Assembly: GCA_016787895.1 (NCBI GenBank)
Contig: JAEUTN010000014.1
Span: 620,001-684,000 of the forward strand
Reading direction: 5' to 3'
Length of the DNA stretch: 64,000 bases
From: Bacteroidia bacterium
Lineage (GTDB): Bacteria; Bacteroidota; Bacteroidia; B-17B0; Aurantibacillaceae
Shown here: in pieces, positions 28,753 through 38,299 of the stretch
Position numbering within the stretch: position 1 is the first letter of the stretch
How the letters are laid out: the number at the start of each line of letters is the position of its first letter
Notes under the pieces: model-generated
The model's input: only the letters and a program-made list of their open reading frames with translations
Told to the model about the DNA's origin: nothing
Databases searched by the model: none
Position numbers and translations under genes: made by a program

Positions 28753-29730
28753 TTATCGTTTTCGTTCAATTGCATAAACCAACAAACGCTGTATGCTTTC
28801 CCTTGCCGGATTGGAAGGCAGTTGCTCCAGAACTTTCAAAGCCTTGTCCTTATACTCCTGCATCACTTTGTTAGCATATGCAATGCCCCCTTTTTCAATC
28901 ACAAAGTCAATTACACGTTTAACCGATTCGTGATCTTCGTTGTGGTTTTTAATGAGATTGATGATTTTTCTTTTTTCCAGCCAGGACGATTGATTCAGGG
29001 CATAGATTAAAGGAAGGGTCATTTTCTTTTCTTTTATGTCGATGCCGGTTGGTTTGCCAATGTCCTCCCCGTTTCCAAAATCAAAAAGATCGTCCTTAAT
29101 CTGAAACGCGATACCGGTGAGAATGCCAAATTCCTCCGCGGTTTTGATGCGGGCTTCGTCAGTGGTAACCGATGCGGTACCGGCGGCACAACAGGCGGCG
29201 ATTAAAGCGGCTGTTTTTTTGGTGATGATGTCAAAATACACTTCTTCTGAAATGTCCATGCGCCGGGCCTTTTCAATCTGCAACAATTCCCCTTCGCTCA
29301 TTTCCCGAACTGCGGTGCTCATGATTTTAAGGAGGCGAAAATCGTCGTTCTCCAGTGAAAGAAGCAGGCCTTTTGCCAAAAGAAAATCACCAATCAGCAC
29401 TGCGATTTTGTTTTTCCAGAGGGCGTTAACACTGAAAAATCCGCGCCGTTCATTGCTGTCGTCCACCACATCGTCGTGCACCAGGGTGGCCGTGTGGAGA
29501 AGTTCTATCATGGCCGCTGCCCTGTGCGTTTTATCGTTGATCTCACCACTGATGGAAGCGGAGAGAAAAACAAACATGGGCCGTATTTGTTTGCCTTTTT
29601 GCCGAACGATGTATCCTGTAATTTTGTCGAACAGGGGTACAGAACTTTTCATGGCTTCCCTGAATTTTTCTTCAAAGGCTTCCATGTGGGCTTTTACCGG
29701 GAGTTTTATTTCTTCAATGGTTCTCGACAC
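28753..29730 (-). CDS. Polyprenyl (octaprenyl-type) diphosphate synthase
   Basis: A 325-aa trans-isoprenyl diphosphate synthase. The first Asp-rich motif is HDDVVDDSNERRG and the second is IKDDLFDFGN; KGKQIRP near the N-terminus binds pyrophosphate. Family members of this length make the C40-C50 side chain of menaquinone, which would serve the complex I encoded nearby; the exact chain length cannot be read by eye. The start is a GTG at 29730 with a near-consensus -7 element (TATATTCG, 29737-29744) inside the tail of rlmN. Confidence 0.88.
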   Translation of the reverse strand: MSRTIEEIKLPVKAHMEAFEEKFREAMKSSVPLFDKITGYIVRQKGKQIRPMFVFLSASISGEINDKTHRAAAMIELLHTATLVHDDVVDDSNERRGFFSVNALWKNKIAVLIGDFLLAKGLLLSLENDDFRLLKIMSTAVREMSEGELLQIEKARRMDISEEVYFDIITKKTAALIAACCAAGTASVTTDEARIKTAEEFGILTGIAFQIKDDLFDFGNGEDIGKPTGIDIKEKKMTLPLIYALNQSSWLEKRKIINLIKNHNEDHESVKRVIDFVIEKGGIAYANKVMQEYKDKALKVLEQLPSNPARESIQRLLVYAIERKR

Positions 29731-29748
29731 AGCGAACGAATATACTTT

Positions 29749-30807
29749 TTATTTTAATTCAGGACTGATGAGTTTGTTTTTGTTGGCCAGTTGCCCGCAA
29801 GCCGCGTCAATGTCTTTCCCCCGGCTATGCCTTACATTTACAATCACCCCCTTGTTTTCAAGGTATTGCGTAAATGCGGATAAACGCTCTTTGCTGGTTT
29901 GCTGAAACGCGCTGCCTTCCACTGAATTGTACTCAATAACGTTTACCTTGCTTTTTACCTTACGGCAAAACTGGTAAAGTTCTTCAGCGTCTTTCAGTGA
30001 ATCATTAAAATCGCGAAAGGCAATGTACTCTAGCGTGGGGCGGGTGCCGGTTTTTTCAGTAAAGTAGGTTAAGGCTTCGGATAAACTTTGTAAGCTGTTG
30101 CTTTCGTTGATGGGCATAATGCTGTTGCGTTTTTCATCATTCGCCGCGTGAAGCGAAAGCGCGAGATGAAATTTCACCTGGTCATCGCCCAGTTTTGTTA
30201 TCATCTTCGATACACCGGCGGTGGATACGGTAATGCGTTTGGGCGACATGCCCAGGCCTTTTGAGGAGGTAATTTTCTCCACCGAACCCAGCACCTCCTT
30301 GTAATTCAGAAGGGGCTCGCCCATGCCCATGTAAACAATGTTGGTTAGCGGTGCCTGGTATTTTTCAGCAGCTGTATTTTTAATGAGCACCACCTGATCG
30401 AAAATTTCATCGGCGTTGAGGTTACGCATGCGTTTTAACTTTCCGGTGGCGCAAAAGGCGCAGGTTAAACTACAGCCCACCTGCGAAGAAATACAGGCCG
30501 TCATGCGGGTCTGGTGCGGGATAAGCACACTTTCCACTACATAATTGTCGTGCAAACGCATGGCGCATTTGATGGTCCTGTCCTTACTGACCTGGTACTC
30601 GTGCAAACTTACCGCTTGTATGGTATAATGTTGTTCTAAGTATTCACGCAAGGGTTTGGAAAGGTTGCTCATTTGCGCAAAATCGGTAAGTCCTTTTGAC
30701 CACAGCCAATTGTAAACCTGTTTGGCCCTGAAGGCTGGTTCGCCAATCGCCTTGAACAGATCAATAAGGCCTTCCTCACTCAATGCGCGTATGTCTTTTT
30801 TCTCCAC
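29749..30807 (-). CDS. rlmN: 23S rRNA (adenine2503-C2)/tRNA methyltransferase RlmN
   Basis: A 352-aa radical-SAM methyltransferase that methylates A2503 of 23S rRNA and A37 of some tRNAs. The iron-sulfur cluster motif CX3CX2C is at Cys112, 116 and 119 (GCSLTCAFCATGK), MGMGEPLLNY is the SAM-binding GGE-like motif, and the second catalytic Cys lies in DAACGQLAN near the end. The start is GTG at 30807; a perfect -7 element lies 13 nt upstream. It is divergent from the amidohydrolase operon. Confidence 0.95.
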   Translation of the reverse strand: MEKKDIRALSEEGLIDLFKAIGEPAFRAKQVYNWLWSKGLTDFAQMSNLSKPLREYLEQHYTIQAVSLHEYQVSKDRTIKCAMRLHDNYVVESVLIPHQTRMTACISSQVGCSLTCAFCATGKLKRMRNLNADEIFDQVVLIKNTAAEKYQAPLTNIVYMGMGEPLLNYKEVLGSVEKITSSKGLGMSPKRITVSTAGVSKMITKLGDDQVKFHLALSLHAANDEKRNSIMPINESNSLQSLSEALTYFTEKTGTRPTLEYIAFRDFNDSLKDAEELYQFCRKVKSKVNVIEYNSVEGSAFQQTSKERLSAFTQYLENKGVIVNVRHSRGKDIDAACGQLANKNKLISPELK

Positions 30808-30819
30808 CCTGTAAGCCTA

Positions 30820-30827
30820 CAAAGATA
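30820..30827 (-). promoter_or_regulatory. -7 element TATCTTTG of rlmN
   Basis: A perfect TAnnTTTG match on the minus strand, 12 nt upstream of the rlmN GTG. It lies 21 bp from the opposing element at 30849-30856. Confidence 0.6.
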
Positions 30828-30848
30828 CCATTCCGCCCGATAATTCAC

Positions 30849-30856
30849 TACATTTG
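30849..30856 (+). promoter_or_regulatory. -7 element TACATTTG of amidohydrolase operon
   Basis: A perfect TAnnTTTG match ending 4 nt before the ATG at 30861, so the operon mRNA is probably leaderless or nearly so. Confidence 0.6.
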
Positions 30857-30860
30857 AGGG

Positions 30861-32012
30861 ATGCGCTTTCTTCAGGCCAATGCGATTTTCGACGGAAAAA
30901 AGTTCCTAGAACCAGACTGCATTCTGGTGTTGGATTCAAAGAACGAAACCCGTGATATTCTGCCTCCAAATGCTATTGAAGCTTCCAGAATTGAAAAGTG
31001 GCAGGGCTGGCTTTGTCCGGGCTTTGTAAATGCGCATTGCCACCTCGAACTGAGTCATATGGTGGCTCAGGTACCACGAGGCACCGGTTTACCGGCCTTT
31101 GGCAAACAAATTATTTCCAAAAGGGGGGCGTTTAAACCCGAAGAAGCTGCTGAGCATATGCAGGAAGCCGACCGTAACATGTGGTCAAAGGGCATTGTGG
31201 CGGTGGGAGACATCAGCAACAACGCGGCCAGTTTTAAAACCAAGGCCGAAAGTAAAATCACTTACCACACCTTTATTGAGCTGCTGGGCCTGAACCCGGC
31301 CCTGGCTAATGTGGTTTTTGAACAAGGTGAAGCGCTGGTTGCGGAAGCAGAAGAATATGACCTGAAAGCGAGTTTGAGTCCGCATGCACCCTACAGCGTT
31401 TCAAGGGACTTATTTTTACTCATAAAAAACTGGTGTGAAATCAAGCAGCAGCCCTATACTCTGCACAACCAGGAAAGCGAAGAGGAGTTGAAGTTTTTAA
31501 AAGGAGAACCCGGTGGATTTGATGAGCTGTACCGTTTTTTAAATGTGGATCTTTCCTTCTATAAAGCCCCCGGAAAATGGGGTTTGGATTACCTTCAGGA
31601 TCTTCTCCCGCGTAGCCTGAGCCTGCTGATTCACAATACGTTTGCAAGTGCACAGGATCTGGCTCTGGCCTCTGAGCTGAACGCTTACTTGTGTTTTTGC
31701 CCTGGCGCCAATGCATACATTGAGGAGCGATTACCGGATTTCGAATTGTTTAAACCACATATAAAAAAACTGTGTATAGGCACCGATAGTCTGGCCAGTA
31801 ATGACCAACTTGACGTGCTGAAAGAAGCCAATACGGTGATGCAAATGGGAAAATTTCAAACCGAGGATATATTAAAAATGCTGAGTTCTCAGGGCGCGGA
31901 GGCGCTCGGTTTATCTCAATCTCATGGGCAAATCGCCATTGGTAAAAACGCGGGACTTAATCTTGTGGAGTACAAGTCAAACCAATTGTCTTTTCTTAAA
32001 AAAATCGCTTAA
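30861..32012 (+). CDS. Amidohydrolase-family deaminase/hydrolase
   Basis: A 383-aa metal-dependent amidohydrolase. The metal ligands are seen in GFVNAHCHLELSHM (HxH), SPHAPYS, LHNQESEEE and IGTDSLASND (Asp). The pattern is close to the cytosine/aminodeoxyfutalosine deaminase branch, so a role in futalosine-type menaquinone synthesis is possible but unproved; no mqn gene is adjacent. It is the first gene of a compact seven-gene operon (gap to the next gene 8 bp). Confidence 0.8.
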   Translation: MRFLQANAIFDGKKFLEPDCILVLDSKNETRDILPPNAIEASRIEKWQGWLCPGFVNAHCHLELSHMVAQVPRGTGLPAFGKQIISKRGAFKPEEAAEHMQEADRNMWSKGIVAVGDISNNAASFKTKAESKITYHTFIELLGLNPALANVVFEQGEALVAEAEEYDLKASLSPHAPYSVSRDLFLLIKNWCEIKQQPYTLHNQESEEELKFLKGEPGGFDELYRFLNVDLSFYKAPGKWGLDYLQDLLPRSLSLLIHNTFASAQDLALASELNAYLCFCPGANAYIEERLPDFELFKPHIKKLCIGTDSLASNDQLDVLKEANTVMQMGKFQTEDILKMLSSQGAEALGLSQSHGQIAIGKNAGLNLVEYKSNQLSFLKKIA

Positions 32013-32020
32013 TTTAAACC

Positions 32021-32659
32021 ATGCTCTACCTTAAAAGTTTTTGTTTTAATCCTTTTCAACAAAACACGTATGTACTTTATGATACAAAAGGCACTGCTTT
32101 CATTATTGACCCCGGCAATTCAACAACTTCAGAGAACGAAGCGCTAAAAACCTTTATCGAAGAGAAAAACCTTGCACCAAGCCGATTGTTGCTTACACAC
32201 GCCCACCTCGACCATGTTTTAGGAAACCGCTTTGTGTTTGATACTTATGGTTTGCTGCCTGAAGTCCATCCTGAGGATGAATTTTTTATTGAACGTATGG
32301 GACAAAGCGCGGCTATGTATGGTATTCCCTGTGAGCAATCACCTATGCCAAAAGAATTTCTAAGCGATGGCCAGCTCATTTCCCTCGGCGCCTATCAACT
32401 GGAATGCATTCACAGTCCGGGTCACTCCCCTGGCAGTATTTCGTTTTTTATCAAGGACCAAAAAGTCCTGATCAGCGGAGATGTTTTGTTTCGTGAAAGT
32501 ATTGGGCGTAGCGATCTGCCAAAAGGCAACCACGCCACATTGCTGGAGTCTATTCAACGCCGCATTTTTCCTTTGGGCGATGATGTAAAAGTATTCAGTG
32601 GTCATGGGCCCTCTACCACCATCGCGCATGAACGTTCTCACAATCCCTTTTTAACCTAA
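32021..32659 (+). CDS. MBL-fold metallo-hydrolase (glyoxalase II-like)
   Basis: A 212-aa metallo-beta-lactamase-fold hydrolase. The metal site residues are present: THAHLDH (His60, His62, Asp64, His65), HSPGHSPGS, ISGDVLF and FSGHGPST. The length fits the GloB-like group of small hydrolases acting on thioesters. The true substrate is unknown. It is the second gene of the operon, 2 bp before the next. Confidence 0.88.
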   Translation: MLYLKSFCFNPFQQNTYVLYDTKGTAFIIDPGNSTTSENEALKTFIEEKNLAPSRLLLTHAHLDHVLGNRFVFDTYGLLPEVHPEDEFFIERMGQSAAMYGIPCEQSPMPKEFLSDGQLISLGAYQLECIHSPGHSPGSISFFIKDQKVLISGDVLFRESIGRSDLPKGNHATLLESIQRRIFPLGDDVKVFSGHGPSTTIAHERSHNPFLT

Positions 32660-32661
32660 TC

Positions 32662-33297
32662 ATGAAGAACAATCAGGGAATTCTTAAAATCGTATGGATC
32701 ATGGCACAGGTGCTGTTGTTTGCTGCCGGCATCGCGCAAAATTCAGATTCGCTTAAAACCAAACGCCCTCCTTATAACCGTAAGGAGGAGATTTTATATC
32801 AAAACAAAAGGTACAGGATACACAACAATTACCTTACACTTGGTGGAGGGTTTTTGGGTTCTACTCTTCGGGAGGACATTCAAAACGTTGTGGCTGCCGA
32901 TTATCAGTTTCACATCCGGCGACAGCATTTTCAGGGAGGAGCCATGATGAGCGGGGAAGAATTTTTATCGAACAATTACGTTCAGGTGCATTTGGGCTAC
33001 GGTTACCGCATCGAAAATTACAACACGAATTTTACCGCCTTTATTGGCCCTACTTATTTTTCAGGAGTTGCAGGAAAAGTGGGGCAAGCCGAAGATTTTT
33101 TCGATGGCTACGGGGTGTATCTTTCCGTTCAGGCGGTATTAAAAGTAGCTTACGATATTGGTTTGGGTGTGGAAGTGTTTGGTGAGGCCAATTACAAACA
33201 CAACATGGCTGGGATAAAACTGATAGCCTTTTTCTCGGGCGCCTATCGTGGTGTGAAAAAGAAAGTCAACCCAAACGTTAGAACCACTACCAGGTAA
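32662..33297 (+). CDS. Hypothetical outer-membrane protein
   Basis: A 211-aa protein with a signal peptide (IVWIMAQVLLFAAGIAQ). The mature part alternates polar and hydrophobic residues with many Tyr, Phe and Gly (VQVHLGYGYRIENYNTNFTAFIGPTYFSG), as in small beta-barrels or conjugal-transfer-like surface proteins. No definite family is recognised. Its stop overlaps the start of the FAD oxidoreductase gene (TAATG), so the two are translationally coupled. Confidence 0.65.
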   Translation: MKNNQGILKIVWIMAQVLLFAAGIAQNSDSLKTKRPPYNRKEEILYQNKRYRIHNNYLTLGGGFLGSTLREDIQNVVAADYQFHIRRQHFQGGAMMSGEEFLSNNYVQVHLGYGYRIENYNTNFTAFIGPTYFSGVAGKVGQAEDFFDGYGVYLSVQAVLKVAYDIGLGVEVFGEANYKHNMAGIKLIAFFSGAYRGVKKKVNPNVRTTTR

Positions 33298-34358
33298 TGA
33301 ATCGTGTGATAATTGTAGGCGGAGGCTTAGCGGGCATGGTGCTGGCTTTTCGACTGCACGAGGAGGACATTCCCTTCCTGCTCATCGATAAACCTTCGCT
33401 TAGTTCAAGCTCAAAAGTGGCAGCCGGACTCTGGAACCCGTTGGTGTTTAAACGCATGAGCAAAAGCTGGATGGCTGAAGAATTGGTGCCTGAGCTGCAC
33501 CGTTTTTTTAAAACGTGTGAACGTAAAACCGGAGTGGATTTTTTGTGTAAACGCATCAGCATTAAACCATTCACCGAGGATCAGGAAAAAACCCTTTGGA
33601 AAAACCGCGTGTATCAGGACTTGAGTACCTTCGCGGAAGCTCAGGATTACAAAGGTATACCGCAAGGGTACGAAGCCTGTACATTTACCAATGGATACGG
33701 AAAAATTTTTGAAAGCGGTAATGTGTACATCAACACATTTTTGGAAGCAGGAAAAGCATTTTTTAAAGATTGCCTGGTGGAGGAGGATTTTGATTATGCT
33801 CAGCTTCAAATACGGGAAAGGAGTGTTGTGTACAAAAATTGGGAAACCGAAACCCTGGTGTTTTGCGAAGGGCATCTTGTAAAACACAATCCCTATTTTT
33901 CATGGATTCCATTAAAACCGGCCAAAGGTGAAATTCTGCACATAACGGCACCTAAACTCAAAATTAAAAAGGGGGTTTATAACCGCGACGGGTTTATTTT
34001 GGACAGCGAAGAAGGTAAATTTATTGTTGGCTCAACCTACAATTGGTTGGAGCTAAACGATAAGGCAAGCCCGGCCGGCTTAAAGGAATTGGAGAAAAAA
34101 CTGAGCCGGATGATCAGCTGTGATTATACAGTTATCAGTCACCTTGCCGGGGTAAGGCCCTCGAGTATCGACCGCAGACCCATTATAGGGGCCCACCCAA
34201 AACACAAGCATTTATTTGTGTTTAACGGCCTTGGTGCTAAGGGCGTGATGCTGGCCCCGTATTTTGCTGGAAAATTTGTACATTTCCTAAAACAAAAACA
34301 GGATTTGCCACCAGAAGTGGATGTCGCGCGTTTTTATAAACTCTATGCCGCACACTAA
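33297..34358 (+). CDS. FAD-dependent amine/amino-acid oxidoreductase (DAO family)
   Basis: A 353-aa protein with an N-terminal FAD-binding site (VGGGLAGMVLAFRL, Gly8-Gly10) and a C-terminal FAD motif (LAGVRPSSIDRRPIIG, FNGLGAKGVMLAP), the layout of the D-amino-acid oxidase/ThiO/MnmC-C family. The substrate cannot be told from the sequence. Its last 14 bp overlap the protease gene. Confidence 0.85.
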   Translation: MNRVIIVGGGLAGMVLAFRLHEEDIPFLLIDKPSLSSSSKVAAGLWNPLVFKRMSKSWMAEELVPELHRFFKTCERKTGVDFLCKRISIKPFTEDQEKTLWKNRVYQDLSTFAEAQDYKGIPQGYEACTFTNGYGKIFESGNVYINTFLEAGKAFFKDCLVEEDFDYAQLQIRERSVVYKNWETETLVFCEGHLVKHNPYFSWIPLKPAKGEILHITAPKLKIKKGVYNRDGFILDSEEGKFIVGSTYNWLELNDKASPAGLKELEKKLSRMISCDYTVISHLAGVRPSSIDRRPIIGAHPKHKHLFVFNGLGAKGVMLAPYFAGKFVHFLKQKQDLPPEVDVARFYKLYAAH

Positions 34359-34812
34359 ACACATATTGCGTTTGATCGGAAGGCGGGAGTTTGTAGATTT
34401 TCCTGAATTGAATTTAAATGGCATGGAAGCCAAAATTGATACCGGGGCCTACACTTCTTCTTTGCATTGCGAAAGCATCGATGTAGTGGAAGAAAATGGA
34501 AACAAGGTGTTGTATTTTTCCCTTGAACAGGATCAGCGCATCCCTCATCGTTTTGAGAACTTCAGCGTCAAAAAAATAAAAAATTCTTTTGGTGAAATGG
34601 AAGAGCGTTACGTAATTAAAACGCCTGTTAAAATTGGCAGAAAAAAAATACTATCCAGTATTTCGCTCTCTAACCGCGACAGCATGCGATATCCTGTGCT
34701 TATTGGAAGAAGAATTTTAAAAGGGCGTTTTCTAATCGACGTAAATATTCTGCATACCGGAGGCATCTCCATTCAAAAACTCAAACACCTTATTAATCCC
34801 AAAAAGGCATGA
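34345..34812 (+). CDS. RimK-associated retropepsin-like/'ATP-dependent zinc protease'
   Basis: A 155-aa protein of the family annotated as ATP-dependent zinc protease (PF05618; RimB-like). The conserved motif is [16 protein letters not shown], followed by [18 protein letters not shown]; the DTGA arrangement is like that of retropepsin aspartic proteases. The frame is open 8 codons further up, but the ATG at 34345 fits the family. It sits directly before rimK (4-bp overlap), as in the rimABK-type operons of Pseudomonas, where these proteins act on RimK-made glutamate tails. Confidence 0.85.
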   Translation: MPHTKHILRLIGRREFVDFPELNLNGMEAKIDTGAYTSSLHCESIDVVEENGNKVLYFSLEQDQRIPHRFENFSVKKIKNSFGEMEERYVIKTPVKIGRKKILSSISLSNRDSMRYPVLIGRRILKGRFLIDVNILHTGGISIQKLKHLINPKKA

Positions 34813-35705
34813 AAATAGCCGTTCTCTCCCGCAACAAAAACCTCTATTCCACCCGGCGATTGATGGAAGCCGGAGAACAAAGAGGGCATGAAATGATTTT
34901 GCTCGACCACATGAAATGTGTATTGGTCATCGAGCAAGGCCGTCCCCACATTTATTTTAATGGAAAAGAAATTGTAGGTGTTAACGCGGTTATTCCACGC
35001 ATCGGCGCATCTGCCACGTTTTATGGCTCGGCGGTGGTGCGACAGTTCGAGATGATGAAGATATTTACAGCCGTTGAATCACAGGCCCTGGTGCGTTCCC
35101 GCGATAAACTGCGCACCCTGCAAATTCTAGCCCGCGCCGGTCTGGGCATTCCTAAAACCGCTTTTGCCTCTTCACCAAAAGACAAGGACATTGATAGCTT
35201 AATTGATAACATCGGTGGCGCGCCTTGTGTGATAAAACTATTAGAAGGTACCCAGGGCATTGGCGTGATTTTAGCTGAAAATCAGAAAGCGGCCAAAAGC
35301 GTGGTGGAAGCCTTTTTAAAACTGGAGGCCAACATGCTGGTGCAGGAATTTATTGCCGAAGCCAACGGGGCCGACCTTAGAGTGTTTGTGGTGGATGGAC
35401 AAATTGTTGGGGCCATGAAACGCCAGGCCAAAGAAGGGGAGTTCCGGAGCAACTTGCACCGGGGCGGTTCATCTATGGTGATGCAATTAAGTCCGGAAGA
35501 AAAAGCGGCTGCTGTTAAAGCTGCCAAAAAACTGGGACTTGCCATTGCGGGGGTTGACCTTTTGCAATCCAAACGCGGACCCCTGGTGATGGAGGTGAAT
35601 TCCTCCCCCGGACTGGAAGGCATTGAGGGCGCTACAGGGGTGGACATTGCCACTAAAATAATTGAATATGTGGAGCGAAACGAGTTTAATAAGCCCGGTG
35701 AATAA
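34809..35705 (+). CDS. rimK: RimK-family alpha-L-glutamate ligase
   Basis: A 298-aa ATP-grasp enzyme of the RimK family, which adds glutamate residues to protein C-termini (ribosomal protein S6 in E. coli) or related substrates. Motifs include the N-terminal [16 protein letters not shown]-grasp segments [16 protein letters not shown] and [18 protein letters not shown], and the metal-binding [14 protein letters not shown]. It overlaps the protease gene upstream and lies 2 bp before the deacylase gene. The neighbours suggest a controlled glutamylation/processing module. Confidence 0.9.
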   Translation: MKIAVLSRNKNLYSTRRLMEAGEQRGHEMILLDHMKCVLVIEQGRPHIYFNGKEIVGVNAVIPRIGASATFYGSAVVRQFEMMKIFTAVESQALVRSRDKLRTLQILARAGLGIPKTAFASSPKDKDIDSLIDNIGGAPCVIKLLEGTQGIGVILAENQKAAKSVVEAFLKLEANMLVQEFIAEANGADLRVFVVDGQIVGAMKRQAKEGEFRSNLHRGGSSMVMQLSPEEKAAAVKAAKKLGLAIAGVDLLQSKRGPLVMEVNSSPGLEGIEGATGVDIATKIIEYVERNEFNKPGE

Positions 35706-35707
35706 AC

Positions 35708-36658
35708 ATGCAGGAACCCATTACCATAAACAAACAAACCATTTACCCCGGTGAGAACCGCACAGTGATTTTGAACTCTTATGAGCTGCATACAAAAACC
35801 ATGCTGCAGATTCCGGTTCATGTGTATCACGCCATTGAACGCGGCCCGTCGCTATTGCTCAGCGCGGGAATGCATGGGGAAGAAACCAATGGCATTGAAA
35901 TCATACGCAAAATTGTTTCGCGTTCAGAAGTACAGGACATTAAACGGGGCACTTTGATTGCAATTCCGGTAATCAATGTTGTTTCCTTTTTATATGGTAG
36001 CCGCGACCTGCCCGATGGACGGGATTTGAACCGCTGTTTTCCGGGTTCCAAAAAAGGCTCTATCGGTAGTCGCATTGCTTACGACCTTATGAAACACATT
36101 TTACCGGTGATTGATTTTGGTGTGGATTTTCACACCGGTGGCGCACGCATCAACAATTACCCTCAAATCAGGTGTGTGTTTGAGTTTCATGATAATCTTG
36201 AGATTGCGAGACGATTTTCGGCGCCTTTGATTATTGACAGCGTTTACCGTGAAGGTACATTCAGAAAAGAAGCTTCAAAAAAACAAAAACCCATTTTGGT
36301 ATTTGAAGGTGGGGAAAGCATGCGGTTTGATTATCTGGCCATTAATGAAGGAGTGAACGGCTGTTTGCGCTTAATGCATTCTTACCACATGATTAATTTT
36401 GATTTGCCGGCTAACCCTTCAGTGATGCTCAGAAAAGACACCTGGCTGAGGGCCAACAGCAGCGGTTTGTTTCACATGAACGCCAGTAACGGGGCGCATG
36501 TGCGCAAAGGCGATTTACTGGGTGTCATCTTAAATCCTTTTGGTGAAACCGAAGAAAAGATTCTGGCCAGCACCGATGGGTACATCATGGGCATCAATAA
36601 TCATCCTGTAGTGAATCAGGGTGATGCACTCATCCATCTGGGTATGGAAGAGGATTAA
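35708..36658 (+). CDS. Succinylglutamate desuccinylase/aspartoacylase-like deacylase
   Basis: A 316-aa zinc carboxypeptidase-fold deacylase (AstE/AspA family). The zinc ligands are in SAGMHGEETNG (His56, Glu59) and VDFHTGGARI, and RDLNRCFPG holds the substrate Arg. The C-terminal part has a biotinyl/lipoyl-like fold typical of this group. It follows rimK by 2 bp, the last gene of the operon. In this context an amino-acid or glutamyl adduct may be its substrate (inference). Confidence 0.85.
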   Translation: MQEPITINKQTIYPGENRTVILNSYELHTKTMLQIPVHVYHAIERGPSLLLSAGMHGEETNGIEIIRKIVSRSEVQDIKRGTLIAIPVINVVSFLYGSRDLPDGRDLNRCFPGSKKGSIGSRIAYDLMKHILPVIDFGVDFHTGGARINNYPQIRCVFEFHDNLEIARRFSAPLIIDSVYREGTFRKEASKKQKPILVFEGGESMRFDYLAINEGVNGCLRLMHSYHMINFDLPANPSVMLRKDTWLRANSSGLFHMNASNGAHVRKGDLLGVILNPFGETEEKILASTDGYIMGINNHPVVNQGDALIHLGMEED

Positions 36659-36844
36659 AGCGAAAAGTTCAAAGGTTCTGCCATCCCGACTTCCGGCTCG
36701 AAAACGCCACCCGTTTTGCAAATGCACCCTTTCATAGCTGCTTTATGACTGCAGACTAATGACTTGCGACTAAACTCTTAGGACTAACTTCTAATGACGA
36801 AAGGAGAGTAAGGATTATCAAGATTACGAAACCCTTCTGACTTG

Positions 36845-36876
36845 TGAAAGATATCTTCCTGAAAGAAGGTCTTTCA
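36845..36876. repeat. Hairpin near end of nuo operon
   Basis: The arms TGAAAGA (36845-36851) and TCTTTCA (36870-36876) with an inner CTTC/GAAG pairing form a stem-loop between the two converging operons. There is no clear T-run on either strand, so it is only a possible terminator or RNA end. The preceding 36745-36800 is a degenerate GACT/GACTAA word repeat. Confidence 0.4.
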
Positions 36877-36889
36877 AAATCTTATACCA

Positions 36890-38281
36890 TTAAAACTTAA
36901 AGACTTCAGCTACAAGTCCCGGAACCAAGCCAAGTGCAAGGGTTAGGATAACACTTATCGCAATCACCAATTTGTGTGAGCCCTCCACCTGCATTTCTTC
37001 TTTGCCTGAAGCAGGAGAGAAATACATGGCAATAATCACCTTCAGGTAGTAGTAAGCGCCAATGGCTGAAGTAATCACGGCAAGAATCAACAACCATTTG
37101 TAAGAAGTGCCGATCATGGTGGTGAACACAAAGTATTTTGCAAAAAAGCCGGCTGTTATAGGAATGCCCGCCAAAGAAAGCATGGCCACCGCCATACAAA
37201 AGGCCAGGAAGGGATGGCGTTTTCCTAAACCGTTAAAGGCTTCAAACGTTTCATTTCCACTTTTTCCAACCTGGTAGAGGACAGCAAAAGCACCAATGCT
37301 GCCAACAGAATACGCCAGGGAATAATAGAGAAGTGCGTCGATGGAAATGTTGCTGCGTTGGTTCGCCAGTACCACCATCAACATAAAGCCGGCATGAGAA
37401 ATGCTGGAATACGCCAGCATACGCTTTACCGAACTTTGCATGGCCGCGCTGAGATTGGCAATGATTAATGAAAGCGCGATAATAATGGACAGCAGAACGG
37501 CCCAGAATTGTGAAATTTCGGCAAAGCCCATCAGATACAAACGCATAAAGGCTGCAAAAGCCGCTGTTTTTACAACTGTACTCATTAATGCAGTAATCAA
37601 AGTGGGTGAGCCTTCATAAACGTCGGGAGCCCAAAAATGAAAAGGGGCAGCAGAAACTTTAAAACTCATGGCCACCAAAATAAAAAGGATGCCCAGGTAA
37701 AAAAACAGGGGAAGATCGTTGATATTATTGTGAATGTATGTGCTGATGCCGGCCAAATCAAAGGTGCCGCTGGCTCCATAAATCAGGGCGATACCAAATA
37801 ATAAAAAGCCTGAAGCAAAAGAACCCATAATTAAATACTTAAATCCGGCTTCGTTGCTTCGCACATCCTGCTTTTTGCTGGCTGCCAGAACGTACATGGG
37901 GATACTCAAAATTTCAACGCCCAAAAACAAAGTCGTCATATTTTTGAACGAACACAGCATAAGCGCCCCAACAAGTGCAAAAAGCACCAATACATAATGG
38001 TCCACCATATGGGTGCCGGTTTTAAAATAGTCGTGCGCCACTATAAACCAAAGAAAAGCGGTGAGCAAAATCACTCCTGAAAAAGCCAATGCCGGTTTAT
38101 CAAAGCTGATCATATTATCAAAGTACTCAAAACTGAAGGTTTGTTGCCATTCCATGGCATTGCTCACAAATGCAGCGGCAATTCCCAGCAACACCATTGG
38201 CAGCAGAAGTTTTTTAAGCTGGAAAATCTGGGCCAACATAGCCAGCATTCCCAGTGCACTCAGTATCAGTAATCCTTTCAT
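36890..38281 (-). CDS. nuoN: NADH-quinone oxidoreductase subunit N
   Basis: A 463-aa polytopic antiporter-like subunit of complex I (membrane arm, proton pumping). The key loop HFWAPDVYEGSPTLITALMSTVVKT and the Lys residues of the proton path (VKRMLAYSSISHAGFM) are intact, with about 14 transmembrane helices. It is the last gene of the operon, 18 bp after nuoM. Confidence 0.95.
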   Translation of the reverse strand: MKGLLILSALGMLAMLAQIFQLKKLLLPMVLLGIAAAFVSNAMEWQQTFSFEYFDNMISFDKPALAFSGVILLTAFLWFIVAHDYFKTGTHMVDHYVLVLFALVGALMLCSFKNMTTLFLGVEILSIPMYVLAASKKQDVRSNEAGFKYLIMGSFASGFLLFGIALIYGASGTFDLAGISTYIHNNINDLPLFFYLGILFILVAMSFKVSAAPFHFWAPDVYEGSPTLITALMSTVVKTAAFAAFMRLYLMGFAEISQFWAVLLSIIIALSLIIANLSAAMQSSVKRMLAYSSISHAGFMLMVVLANQRSNISIDALLYYSLAYSVGSIGAFAVLYQVGKSGNETFEAFNGLGKRHPFLAFCMAVAMLSLAGIPITAGFFAKYFVFTTMIGTSYKWLLILAVITSAIGAYYYLKVIIAMYFSPASGKEEMQVEGSHKLVIAISVILTLALGLVPGLVAEVFKF

Positions 38282-38299
38282 AATTCCTTCTTAAACAAA

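Noticed and set aside
29117..29905. 262-codon plus-strand ORF opposite the polyprenyl synthase and rlmN
   Set aside because: Antisense shadow of two certain genes with intact catalytic motifs; no domain is recognisable.
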